Shown here in pieces: positions 1 to 7,623 of a stretch of 64,000 bases of DNA. The notes below the pieces were generated by a model. That model worked only from the letters and a program-made list of their open reading frames with translations. It ran no database searches and had not been told where the DNA came from. The stretch comes from Desulfomicrobium macestii (GTDB lineage Bacteria > Desulfobacterota > Desulfovibrionia > Desulfovibrionales > Desulfomicrobiaceae). Within the stretch, counting starts at the first letter, position 1; the number at the start of each line of letters is the position of its first letter. Position numbers and translations under genes: made by a program. Location: assembly GCF_014873765.1 (NCBI RefSeq), contig NZ_JADBGG010000010.1, forward strand, positions 26,909 through 90,908, in the 5' to 3' direction.

Positions 1-603
1 AAACAGGGTGATCCCCCAGAAGGCCGGTGAAACCTGGGGCCAGTAAGCCTTGAGGAAGATGCTCGGCCAGGGGGCCCCCGCCGCCTTCAATGCTTCCACC
101 GGCCCCTTGTTGCATTCCTCCAGGGCCTCGCCCAGGAGCTTGCCGCAAAAACCGATGGAGCGAAATCCGATGGCGATGGTCCCGGCCAGGGCGCCGGGGC
201 CGAAAACGGCCACGAACAGGATCGCCCAGACAAGGGTGTTCACCGAACGCGAAGAGACAAGGATCAGCCGTGCCAGCCAGTTCAGGGCCGGGATCGGGGT
301 GATGTTGCTGGCGGCCAGCAGCGCCACCGGCAGCGACATGACCAGCGCCAGAATGGTGCCCATGCCCGCGATGTGCATACTCTCGACCAGGGCCTGGTGC
401 ACGCCTTCGCGATAGTGAGCGACATCCGGCGGCCACATGCGTGCGAACATGTCCGCCATCTGGGTCGGGGCATCGTACAGGAATTCCGGAACGATCTGCA
501 CCGTGCGCATCGAAACGACCAGGGCGGTGACCGCGGCCAGATAGATCGCAAACCGGGCCAGTCTTTGAGCGGGAGTGAAACGCTCCCAGGTGCGACTAGT
601 CAT
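1..603 (-). CDS. phnE: Phosphonate-type ABC transporter permease PhnE, second copy (partial)
   Basis: Only the N-terminal 201 residues are here; the frame runs open off the left edge. It is an inner-membrane permease of a phnDCEE importer. The cytoplasmic coupling loop is visible around residues 150-175 (IGFCGKLLGEALEE, then GPVEALKAAGAP), and closely matches the same loop in the upstream phnE ([26 protein letters not shown]), so the two are diverged tandem paralogues. The ATG overlaps the upstream phnE stop by 8 bases, which implies translational coupling. Paired PhnE subunits are typical of phosphonate/phosphite importers. The substrate cannot be told from sequence. Confidence 0.88.
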   Translation of the reverse strand, partial: MTSRTWERFTPAQRLARFAIYLAAVTALVVSMRTVQIVPEFLYDAPTQMADMFARMWPPDVAHYREGVHQALVESMHIAGMGTILALVMSLPVALLAASNITPIPALNWLARLILVSSRSVNTLVWAILFVAVFGPGALAGTIAIGFRSIGFCGKLLGEALEECNKGPVEALKAAGAPWPSIFLKAYWPQVSPAFWGITLF

Positions 604-1381
604 TGAACACCGCCTTGACTATGGATGCGAGGTATTCCCCGAGCATGACGAGGATGATGATCGAGATGAGGATCGCGGCCAGGAAGTCGTAGTCGAAGCG
701 CTGAAACGCCGCGAACAGCGTCCCGCCGATGCCGCCCGCGCCGACGATTCCGACCATGGTCGAATTGCGGATGTTCGCGTCGAACTGATATGTGGCGAAC
801 CCGATGAAGCGATTCAGCACCTGCGGCAGCACGGCATACAGGATGACGCTCATGAACGGGGCTCCGGCGGCCCGACAGGCCTCCACCGGCTTGAGGGAAA
901 TCTCCTCGATGGCTTCGGCGAAGAGCTTGCCGATGAAGCCGATGGACGCGAAGATCAGGGTCAGGATGCCCGCCAGCGGGCCGAATCCCACCGCCTTCAC
1001 GAACAGGATGGCAAAGATGACCGGATGAAAGGAGCGGCAGATGGCAATGAGAATGCGGGCCGGCCAGGTCGCCCAGGTCGGCATCAGGTTGCGCGAGGCG
1101 GCCAGGCCGATGGGCAGGGAGAAGGCCACGCCGAACGCCGAGGCGATCACCGCGATTTCAAGCGTCTCCAGAAGGTTGCCCAGCAACAGCTTCCAGCGCT
1201 CGAAATTGGGCGGAATCATGCTCCCCAGGAATTTCGCGCCATTCTCAAGGCCGATCACGAAACGGTCCCAGGTGATGTCCAGGGACCAGAACGCGAGCAC
1301 GCAATAGCCGATCACGGCGAGCCACCCAAGGCGCGCAAGCCAGTTGGGCTTGAAGGCTCTTCTGGTGTTGACCGCGCTCAT
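596..1381 (-). CDS. phnE: Phosphonate-type ABC transporter permease PhnE, first copy
   Basis: A 261-residue inner-membrane permease with about six hydrophobic segments (first near residues 17-33, last near 235-255). The coupling loop lies near residues 150-175 ([12 protein letters not shown] followed by [12 protein letters not shown]). The segment [15 protein letters not shown] near residue 215 is highly characteristic of PhnE. The start ATG overlaps the phnC stop by 4 bases (ATGA) and the stop overlaps the next phnE, so phnC-phnE-phnE is one tightly coupled unit. It works with the periplasmic PhnD and ATPase PhnC encoded just upstream. Confidence 0.92.
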   Translation of the reverse strand: MSAVNTRRAFKPNWLARLGWLAVIGYCVLAFWSLDITWDRFVIGLENGAKFLGSMIPPNFERWKLLLGNLLETLEIAVIASAFGVAFSLPIGLAASRNLMPTWATWPARILIAICRSFHPVIFAILFVKAVGFGPLAGILTLIFASIGFIGKLFAEAIEEISLKPVEACRAAGAPFMSVILYAVLPQVLNRFIGFATYQFDANIRNSTMVGIVGAGGIGGTLFAAFQRFDYDFLAAILISIIILVMLGEYLASIVKAVFND

Positions 1382-2172
1382 GACAACCAGTCCTCGCCGC
1401 CGTAGATCTGCTTGAGATGATCGTCCGTCAGCTCCGAGGGCGGGCCGTCGAACACGATGCTCCCCAGCGACATGCCGATGACCCGGTCGGCGAAGCGCTT
1501 GGCCAGGTTCACGTCATGGATGTTGATCAGCACCGGAATGTCGTGCGCCTTGGAGAAATCGTTCAGAAGCCCCATGATCTCGACGGATGTCTTGGGATCA
1601 AGGGAGGACGTGGGCTCGTCGGCCATGATCACGTCGGGGTTCTGCATCACGGCCCGGGCGATGCCCACGCGCTGACGCTGCCCGCCGGACAGGGCGTCGG
1701 CCCGCTCGGTGGCGAATTCGCTCAGGCCGACCATGTCGATCAGCTCGAAAGCCCGATCGATGTCGTGCTGCTCGAATCTGCGCAGCCAGGCCCGCCAGAC
1801 CGGCACGAATCCGAGTCTGCCGCAGAGCACGTTCTCGATGACCGAGAGGCGCTCCACAAGGTTGAATTCCTGAAAGACCATGCCCACGTGGTGCCGGGCC
1901 AGGCGCAGTTCCTTGCCCGAAAGCCGCGTGATTTCGTGTCCGGCCACGGTGATGGTGCCGCTGGTCGGGTCGATGAGGCGGTTGATGCAGCGCAGCAGCG
2001 TGCTCTTGCCTGTCCCGGAGGGGCCGATGATGGCCACCGTGGAACAGCCCCGTACCTCGAAGGAGATGTTTTTGAGAACCGGCTTGCCCGGAACGTAAGC
2101 CTTGACCAGATCTTTTACGATCAGGGAACGGGAGGCATTCCCCCCGTTCCCGTTATTGCTTGATGACGTCAC
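1378..2172 (-). CDS. phnC: Phosphonate-type ABC transporter ATPase PhnC
   Basis: A 264-residue cytoplasmic ATPase that powers the PhnE permeases. Walker A is GPSGTGKST near residue 50, the Q-loop lies in VFQEFNL, the signature is [14 protein letters not shown], and Walker B is [13 protein letters not shown]. The start is a GTG preceded by an AAGGC-type ribosome site 6 bases away; the first 15 residues are Ser/Asn/Gly-rich and may be disordered. It lies between phnD and phnE in the usual order. A second, distinct phnC is encoded near 40.0 kb. Confidence 0.93.
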   Translation of the reverse strand: MTSSSNNGNGGNASRSLIVKDLVKAYVPGKPVLKNISFEVRGCSTVAIIGPSGTGKSTLLRCINRLIDPTSGTITVAGHEITRLSGKELRLARHHVGMVFQEFNLVERLSVIENVLCGRLGFVPVWRAWLRRFEQHDIDRAFELIDMVGLSEFATERADALSGGQRQRVGIARAVMQNPDVIMADEPTSSLDPKTSVEIMGLLNDFSKAHDIPVLINIHDVNLAKRFADRVIGMSLGSIVFDGPPSELTDDHLKQIYGGEDWLS

Positions 2173-2191
2173 GATAATGCCTTGTATGTGA

Positions 2192-3208
2192 TTACTGCTT
2201 CTTGGCTTTCTTTTCCGCGTCCGCCTTTTCCTTGGCGATCATGGCCTTGAGGCCTTCCTCGTTGTAGCTCGCGCCGGTGGCCTCTGCGATATCGCGAATG
2301 ACCGCCCAATCCTTCTGGTAGCTGATGGGGAAGAAACGATCCGCGCCGTCAAAGGCCTTCTTCATCTCGTCGGTGTAGCGATAGGTGTAGAACGCTTCCT
2401 TGATCTTCTCGACCAGATCCGGGCAGAGCTGGCTGGAGTAGCCGAAGGATGACGTGGGGAAACGGGGGCTGGTGTAGATGATGCGCACGGCGCCTTCATC
2501 CACGCGACCGGCGCGCAGCATGCGCTCGTACACGTCCGAGGCCACAGGGGCGGCATCGTAGTCGCCGTGAACGACGCCCAGGACGGACTGGTCGTGCTTG
2601 CCGGAGTAGACGACGGTGTAGTCTTCGTCAGGCACGATTCCCTGGGCCGGGAAAAGCGCGCGGGGTGCCAGGTTGCCAGAGTTGGACGAGGGAGAAGTGT
2701 GCGCGACCTTCTTGCCCTTGAGATCGGCCATGGTCTGAATGGGGCTGTCCTTCTTGACGATCACGATCAGGTTGTAGCCCTGGAACGCCTCGGCATCACC
2801 CTTGACGGCGATGGGCACGTAACCGGCCAGGTTCACGGCGAAGCCGGTGGGCCCGGTGGAATAGCCAGCGATATGCAGGCGGCCGGAGCGCATGGCCTCT
2901 ACCTGGGCCGAGTTGGAGTGCACGGTGTAGTAAATGACGTCCTTGCCCGTGATCTTCTTGATGTGGGCCTGAAAATCGGCAAACAGATCCTGATATACGG
3001 CGGGATCTTCAACCGGGGTATAGGTGAAAACCAGGGTGGAAGGATCTTTGCATTCGCCGGGGAGCGCGTTGTCGGCGACCAGATCCTTGTCGTTGTCGCA
3101 ATACATTTTGTCCAGAATTCCGCGGTAGGTACATTCATCCGCGAATCCGGGAACGGCGACGGCCAGGATCATCACCGCGGCCAGAAAGCCCAAGAAACCC
3201 TTCTTCAT
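2192..3208 (-). CDS. phnD: Phosphate/phosphonate/phosphite periplasmic binding protein PhnD
   Basis: A 338-residue solute-binding protein that delivers substrate to the PhnCE importer. The start is the ATG six bases after AAGGAG, giving a clean signal peptide ([20 protein letters not shown], cleaved near GFADE); an upstream in-frame extension to 3262 is unlikely. PhnD-like segments follow: [18 protein letters not shown] near residue 105 and [17 protein letters not shown] near 155. The C-terminus is a Lys/Ala/Glu-rich tail. It heads phnDCEE, transcribed from the 3.2-3.6 kb intergenic region. The ligand (phosphonate, phosphite or phosphate) is not resolvable from sequence alone. Confidence 0.92.
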   Translation of the reverse strand: MKKGFLGFLAAVMILAVAVPGFADECTYRGILDKMYCDNDKDLVADNALPGECKDPSTLVFTYTPVEDPAVYQDLFADFQAHIKKITGKDVIYYTVHSNSAQVEAMRSGRLHIAGYSTGPTGFAVNLAGYVPIAVKGDAEAFQGYNLIVIVKKDSPIQTMADLKGKKVAHTSPSSNSGNLAPRALFPAQGIVPDEDYTVVYSGKHDQSVLGVVHGDYDAAPVASDVYERMLRAGRVDEGAVRIIYTSPRFPTSSFGYSSQLCPDLVEKIKEAFYTYRYTDEMKKAFDGADRFFPISYQKDWAVIRDIAEATGASYNEEGLKAMIAKEKADAEKKAKKQ

Positions 3209-3594
3209 GATCATCTCCTTGTTACAGTGTTGGTTCAGACAACGCGGCTGATGCACCAGCAAATCAAGGCAAAGCCGCTAAAAAACCGATGCCGGAAGGA
3301 GGCGGCGAAAGGCCAGCCTCTTTGTTTTGTACGTTCGCAACAGAAACAGGTCGCTCGTTTTCGAAAAGAAAAATTGCGAAAATGCCACGCTCCAATTCAA
3401 CAACACACCCTGCCCACATTCGGGACAGTGTCGCGAAAGGCTCGATACGAAGGCGCAAGAGACGCCAGGAAAAGCGCGGTTCAAGCGATGATTCACGCGC
3501 CCTTGCCCCCTGTTCCGTCGCCGAAAACTTTAACCGAATTGTGACGTTAGCGCAATGTGAACTCGCAGCCATGTGGCAGGTTCCTGGCAAAAAA
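3209..3594. other. Intergenic region upstream of phnD
   Basis: About 390 bases between the terminator of the ferritin-like gene and phnD. It should contain the promoter of the phnDCEE operon. The open frames in it on both strands (for example the 3264-3590 minus frame) have no ribosome site and low-complexity translations, so I treat them as chance. I looked for a Pho box (11-bp direct repeats of CTGTCAT type) and did not find a convincing one. Confidence 0.5.
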
Positions 3595-3636
3595 CGAAAA
3601 AAAAAGAGGCTCCCGGATTCGCACCCGAAAGCCCCC
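3595..3636 (-). terminator. Intrinsic terminator after the ferritin-like gene
   Basis: On the minus strand a GC-rich stem (GGCTTTCGG pairing with CCGGGAGCC, with two G-U pairs, loop GTGCGAAT) is followed directly by a run of nine T. It begins about 25 bases after the stop of the ferritin-like gene, so it ends that transcript before the phnD promoter region. Confidence 0.75.
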
Positions 3637-3660
3637 AGGAGGATGTCCTTGCAGAACCGT

Positions 3661-4137
3661 CTATTTACGCAGCATGCCCGCCAAAAGGCGCAGGTGAGTG
3701 CGCTCCTCGTCGATGCAGGCCTGCACGTGCTTTCTGTCCCCTTCGGGCACGAATTCGCGCATTTCGAGGAAGAACATGATCGTGTCCTTCTCGAATCCCA
3801 TGGCCGTTTCGATGGCCTCCTCGGGAGAACCCATGAAGGTTTTGAGATGATTCACGTCGCCCAGACGGAAAAGAGTGTGTGAATCGAGCAGATACTTGAG
3901 GTAGTCCACATACTCGTCCTCCTCGGCCCAGGCCGGGAGCTCCACTTCCCCCACCCGCTCATAGAGCTTGGCGAAGATCTCACGGTGTTTTGTCTCCTCC
4001 TTTGCAAGAAAGGAGAACAGATCCTTGAGTTTGGGCTCGGTGGTGGTCTCGACCAGACGATTGTAGAAGACTTCGCCGCGGGTTTCGACTTCCTGGGCGG
4101 CCAGGAGAATGTCCGTTGCCTTGAATATTCCAGCCAT
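3661..4137 (-). CDS. Ferritin-like diiron (rubrerythrin-type) protein
   Basis: A 158-residue, mostly helical protein of the ferritin/rubrerythrin superfamily. The diiron signature is split over two helix pairs: a Glu-rich first helix (AAQEVETRGEVFY, residues 13-25), EETKH near residues 47-51, a Glu in the third helix (AMGFEKDTIMFF) and DEERTH near the C-terminus. The C-terminal rubredoxin domain of true rubrerythrin is absent. Such proteins usually handle peroxide or iron in anaerobes; the exact reaction is not known here. The start at 4137 follows AGGAGG with a 4-base spacer. It is monocistronic, downstream of flxA and separated from it by a repeat element. Confidence 0.85.
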   Translation of the reverse strand: MAGIFKATDILLAAQEVETRGEVFYNRLVETTTEPKLKDLFSFLAKEETKHREIFAKLYERVGEVELPAWAEEDEYVDYLKYLLDSHTLFRLGDVNHLKTFMGSPEEAIETAMGFEKDTIMFFLEMREFVPEGDRKHVQACIDEERTHLRLLAGMLRK

Positions 4138-4157
4138 AAAACCTCCTACCTGGCAGT

Positions 4158-4297
4158 CCAAAAACGGCGACCTGCTTCGTCACTGCAGAAAATCTAGACC
4201 CTCACGTATGTCTCTATACGCTTCGGGCCTGGATTTTCTTTGTTCCTCGCATCTCACCATTTTTGAACAGCCTGGACATTTGTATTTCTACCAGTTG
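4158..4297. repeat. Intergenic repeat R2, copy 1
   Basis: About 140 bp filling the gap between flxA and the ferritin-like gene. It aligns along its whole length, in the same orientation, with 12792-12933, and in inverted orientation with 40862-41001. Shared blocks include AAACGGCGA-CTGCT, an inner inverted repeat around TCCAG/CTGGA, GCATCTCACCATTTTTGAAC, and a final TTTTC/TTTCAACAG-like end. This copy is the most diverged of the three. It abuts the flxA stop codon. Confidence 0.8.
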
Positions 4298-5128
4298 CTA
4301 CAGTTCCGAGGGCAGCTCTTTGAGCTGGGCATAGGTGAAGACGGGTCCGTCCATGCACACGTACTTCGTGCCGATGTTGCAGCGCCCGCAGATGCCCACT
4401 CCGCACTTCATGCGTTTTTCCAGGGTGGTGAGGATGTTCTCATCTTCGAAGCCCAGTTTCTTGAGAGCCTGCAGGGTGAACTTGATCATGATGGGCGGGC
4501 CGCAGGTGATGGCCACCGTGTTCTTGGGCGAAGGGTTGATCTCGAGCAGCACGTTGGGGATGAGGCCGACCTTGTGCTCCCAGCCCTCGGACGGGTTGTC
4601 GATGGTCAGCACGGTGTTCACATCCTTGCGTTCCGTCCACTCCGGCAGTTCTGCCTTGTAGGTCAGGTCGGCGGGGCTGCGCGCACCGTACAACAGGGTT
4701 ATGTCACCGTAGTCTTTACGGTTGTCGAGCATGTATGTGAACAGGGTCCGCAAGGGAGCCATGCCGATGCCGCCGCCCACGAAGACGATGTTCTTGCCCT
4801 TCAGGTCCTCCACCGGGAAGGAGTTGCCAAGAGGAGCGCGCACGCCGATCTGGTCGCCGGGCTGCAACTGGTGCAGACGGGTCGTGACCTCGCCCACGCG
4901 CATGACGCTGAACTGCAGGTAGTCCTTGCGGGTCGGGGAGGAGTTGATGACAAAGGTCGACTCGCCAACGCCGAAGACCGAGAGCTGCCCCACCTGGCCG
5001 GGCCGGAAGGTGAACTCCTTCATGCGCTCTTCGTTGTTGATGACGATGCGGAAGGTCTTGATGTTGTGCGTCTCCTGGATCACTTCGACAATGGTGGCCA
5101 TGTCCGGGAGATAGGGATTGGCATTCAT
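4298..5128 (-). CDS. flxA: FlxA, FAD/NAD(P)H oxidoreductase subunit of the Hdr-Flx complex
   Basis: A 276-residue protein of the ferredoxin-NADP reductase / PyrK-like family. The N-terminal half is the FAD barrel (FRPGQVGQLSVFGVGE, then TFVINSSPT), followed by an NAD-binding fold with VFVGGGIGMAPLRTL near residue 115. A C-terminal cysteine cluster (CGVGICGRC then C in KYVC) likely holds a [2Fe-2S] centre, as in PyrK. In Desulfovibrio the FlxABCD-HdrABC complex oxidises or reduces NAD(H) while exchanging electrons with ferredoxin and a disulfide such as DsrC. The start ATG overlaps the flxB stop (ATGA); an upstream extension to 5212 would lie inside flxB. It is the last gene of the operon. Confidence 0.9.
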   Translation of the reverse strand: MNANPYLPDMATIVEVIQETHNIKTFRIVINNEERMKEFTFRPGQVGQLSVFGVGESTFVINSSPTRKDYLQFSVMRVGEVTTRLHQLQPGDQIGVRAPLGNSFPVEDLKGKNIVFVGGGIGMAPLRTLFTYMLDNRKDYGDITLLYGARSPADLTYKAELPEWTERKDVNTVLTIDNPSEGWEHKVGLIPNVLLEINPSPKNTVAITCGPPIMIKFTLQALKKLGFEDENILTTLEKRMKCGVGICGRCNIGTKYVCMDGPVFTYAQLKELPSEL

Positions 5129-6153
5129 TCGGAGTACTCCTGTGCTGCTTTCACGATCTGCCGGATATCGACTCCGGCGGGGCACTGCTTGATGCACCGG
5201 CCGCATCCGCAACAGGCGATGACGCCCTTGTGCAGGTCCGGATAGTAGCTGAACTTGTGCCCGACGCGGTTCTTCAGACGATGCGCCTTGGTCGGACGCG
5301 GGTTGTGGCCGCTGCCTTCCAGGGTGAAGGTGTGGGACATGCAGTTGTCCCAGGAGCGGATGCGCCGGCTCTCAAGGCCCAGGTCGTCGTCGGTGATGTT
5401 GAAGCAGTAGCAGGTCGGACACATGTAGGTGCAGGCTCCGCAGGAGATGCACTTGGCCGACTGGGCCTGCCAGAAGTCCATGTCGTCGAAGCGGGCCAGA
5501 AGCTGGGCCGGGGCCGAAGCGTAATCGTGGGCCTCGCCCATCAGCTCCCTGGCCCTCACGTTCTTGGCGTCGGCTTCCTTGCCCTTGTCGCCCGCGTCCG
5601 CGAAGAGGGAAGACTTCATGACTTCCTCGCCGGCAGGCGTGACCGAACGCGCCACATACCCTTCCCCGACCAGGGTCAGGAGCACGTCGGAACCTTCCGC
5701 ATCGGCAGGACCGCTGCCCACGCTGTGACAGAAACAGGTCGTCTCGGGACGGTCGCAGGCCAGCGAAATGAAGACCGTGTTGTCCCGACGCGTAATATAG
5801 TAGGGATCCTTGGTCTTGTCCGTTTCGTAGACCGGATTGAAGATGAGCTTGCCGCGTGCCCCGCACGGACGGCAGCCGATGACCACGTTCTTGCCCTCGG
5901 GCAGGGTCTCGGTGATTTCCGGCTTCTTCTCCGGGATCTCGCGCTTGACCGTCAGCAGGGTTTCCGTCTGCGGAAAGGTCGCGGCCTTGGGGGAGACGGC
6001 CGCCATGCGCGAGTGCATGTCAAGGACCATCCCCGGCAGAAAACGGCGGAAGGTCACGGTGCCGCAACTGGCCACGGGCGCGAGCACGCGGCAGGTGGCG
6101 GTCAGCTCCTCGGCCAAACGGATGAGGTTCTCTTTTGTTATGAATCGTTCCAT
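5125..6153 (-). CDS. flxB: FlxB, 4Fe-4S electron-transfer subunit
   Basis: A 342-residue iron-sulfur protein related to the beta/AsrA-type subunits of hydrogenases and sulfite reductases. The N-terminal part (about residues 1-215) has conserved Cys in VIGCRPCGARG and LACDRPETTCFCHS, and may bind another cluster. Two [4Fe-4S] sites lie at the C-terminal third: CISCGACTYMCPTCYC near residue 237, and CCGCGRCIKQCPAG near 315. It passes electrons between FlxA and FlxC. The start ATG lies immediately at the flxC stop, with flxA overlapping downstream, so the subunits are probably translated in step. Confidence 0.9.
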   Translation of the reverse strand: MERFITKENLIRLAEELTATCRVLAPVASCGTVTFRRFLPGMVLDMHSRMAAVSPKAATFPQTETLLTVKREIPEKKPEITETLPEGKNVVIGCRPCGARGKLIFNPVYETDKTKDPYYITRRDNTVFISLACDRPETTCFCHSVGSGPADAEGSDVLLTLVGEGYVARSVTPAGEEVMKSSLFADAGDKGKEADAKNVRARELMGEAHDYASAPAQLLARFDDMDFWQAQSAKCISCGACTYMCPTCYCFNITDDDLGLESRRIRSWDNCMSHTFTLEGSGHNPRPTKAHRLKNRVGHKFSYYPDLHKGVIACCGCGRCIKQCPAGVDIRQIVKAAQEYSE

Positions 6154-7109
6154 TACCAGCCTCGCTCGTTGATGCGCTCTTCCTCGACCTTGAAGGTCAA
6201 GAGAGGCGGGGTCTGTTCCAGAGCCGTGCCTGCCTGCAGTTCAAACACGTCCTTGACCTGCTTGTTCATCCAGCGCCGCAGCAGCATGAGCGGAATGTCC
6301 ACGGGACAGGCCCGCTCGCATTCGCCGCATTCCGTGCAGCGTCCGGCCAGATGCGAGACATGCACCATCTGGAACATCATGTTCTCGGCCGGGGAATTGT
6401 CCTGGCTGATCCAGAGGGGATCGCGGCTGGTCGCGATGCAATAGTCGCGGCAGACGCACATGGGACAGGCGTTGCGACAGGCGTAGCAGCGGATGCAGCG
6501 GCTCATGGTCTCCTGCCAGAAGGCGAGCTTTTCGGCGTCGCTCTTGGCTTCGAACTCATCCTGGCAGGCCAGGCTCGCGGCCGGGGCCGGAGTGTGCGCG
6601 GCGCCGATCAGCACATCGGAGATGATGGCGTCGGGCGTGGCGCAGACCAGGCATTTGTCGGCCAACACGTCAGAGAGTTTGAGGGTCGCGGACTGACCGG
6701 CCACGGAGATCTTGAGATCCTGCGCGCCAACCTCCACCGACTCCACGAATCCAGGATCGGCGGGCAGGGCCGCGCGGATCTTGCGCTGGCTGACCACGCC
6801 GTCGCAGCAGAGGCCGAAAACGACGACATTCTCGCGGTTGATCAGGTTTTCATTCAAGAGCTGGATCACGCTCTTGCTGTCGCAGCCCTTGACCACCACA
6901 CCGATCTTCTTGCCCTTGAACCCGGGCAGGTAGGTGGCCAGGTTGTGCACGGCCAAGGGGCCTATGATGAGCCGATCCAGATCCGCCTCGGTGCGGATGA
7001 AGAGCGGCGTGGCATGGAGCGGATCATAGCCCTGCTCCCAGCCGATGACGCACTCAAGCTCGCCCAGGTGGCTCTTGATGGCATTTTTGAGATCATCCAA
7101 TTGGGACAT
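6153..7109 (-). CDS. flxC: FlxC, 4Fe-4S electron-transfer subunit
   Basis: A 318-residue protein. The first two thirds resemble the FrhB/FdhB-like fold (KGCDSKSVIQLL, VFGLCCDGVVS), and two [4Fe-4S] ferredoxin-type sites follow: CIRCYACRNACPMCVC near residue 205 and CTECGECERACPVD near 260. It forms the relay between FlxB and the MvhD-like FlxD. The start at 7109 follows AGGAGGACAT; the upstream frame reaching 7322 would overlap flxD and has Arg/Ser-rich antisense-like sequence, so I reject it. It lies in hdrCBA-flxDCBA with 22 bases between the flxD stop and its start. Confidence 0.9.
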   Translation of the reverse strand: MSQLDDLKNAIKSHLGELECVIGWEQGYDPLHATPLFIRTEADLDRLIIGPLAVHNLATYLPGFKGKKIGVVVKGCDSKSVIQLLNENLINRENVVVFGLCCDGVVSQRKIRAALPADPGFVESVEVGAQDLKISVAGQSATLKLSDVLADKCLVCATPDAIISDVLIGAAHTPAPAASLACQDEFEAKSDAEKLAFWQETMSRCIRCYACRNACPMCVCRDYCIATSRDPLWISQDNSPAENMMFQMVHVSHLAGRCTECGECERACPVDIPLMLLRRWMNKQVKDVFELQAGTALEQTPPLLTFKVEEERINERGW

Positions 7110-7131
7110 ATGTCCTCCTGTTATTGCAAAT

Positions 7132-7623
7132 CTATCCGTGACACGGGCAAGTCTGCCCCTGACCAGCCTGGACGGCCAGCGTGTTCCAGTCCGCTTCGGA
7201 CGCCGGGTTGAAGGTCGGCGCGGGGCCGAGCTCATGGATGCGGCGCGTGAACTCCGTGACCACATGCTGCCAACGCTGACCTTCCGAGGCCGAAACCCAG
7301 GTGTATTCGAAACGGCGCGCATCGATGCCGGTTATGGGCAGGAAGCGCTTGAGCATTTCGAGCCTGCGCCGGGCATAGAAGTTGCCTTCGGCGTAGTGGC
7401 AATCCCGGGGATGACAGCCGGACACGAGCACTCCGTCCGCGCCGTTCATGAGAGAACGGACGATGAAGAGCGGATCGATGCGGCCGGAACAGGGCACGCG
7501 GATGACGCGCAGATCCGTGGGCTGAGTGAATCGGGATACACCCGCCGTGTCCGCGCCGCCGTAGGAGCACCAGTTACAAAGAAAGCCGACTATTCGTAAT
7601 TCGCGAACATCTTGGGCGGGCAT
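7132..7623 (-). CDS. flxD: FlxD, MvhD-family [2Fe-2S] subunit
   Basis: A 163-residue protein of the MvhD/FlpD family, which carries electrons from the flavin/FeS module into HdrA. Conserved cysteines are C16 and C19 (FLCNWCSYGG), C45 (VPCSGRID), C70 and C74 (GCHPRDCHY), which bind the [2Fe-2S] centre in MvhD. The start ATG lies inside the 3' end of hdrA: the reading frames overlap by 34 bases, and a GGAGGTG ribosome site 8 bases upstream is also within hdrA. The C-terminus ends in a Cys-rich CPCHG. In methanogens the same subunit links hydrogenase to Hdr; here it links Flx to Hdr. Confidence 0.92.
   Translation of the reverse strand: MPAQDVRELRIVGFLCNWCSYGGADTAGVSRFTQPTDLRVIRVPCSGRIDPLFIVRSLMNGADGVLVSGCHPRDCHYAEGNFYARRRLEMLKRFLPITGIDARRFEYTWVSASEGQRWQHVVTEFTRRIHELGPAPTFNPASEADWNTLAVQAGQGQTCPCHG

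Noticed and set aside
3209..3594. Pho box ahead of phnD
   Set aside because: TCACA-type strings occur but with 16-base rather than 11-base spacing, so they do not form a Pho box.
3606..3636. tRNA T-arm-like string (GGGTGCGAATCC) on the minus strand
   Set aside because: No acceptor, D or anticodon arms around it; it is explained as a terminator stem followed by T9.
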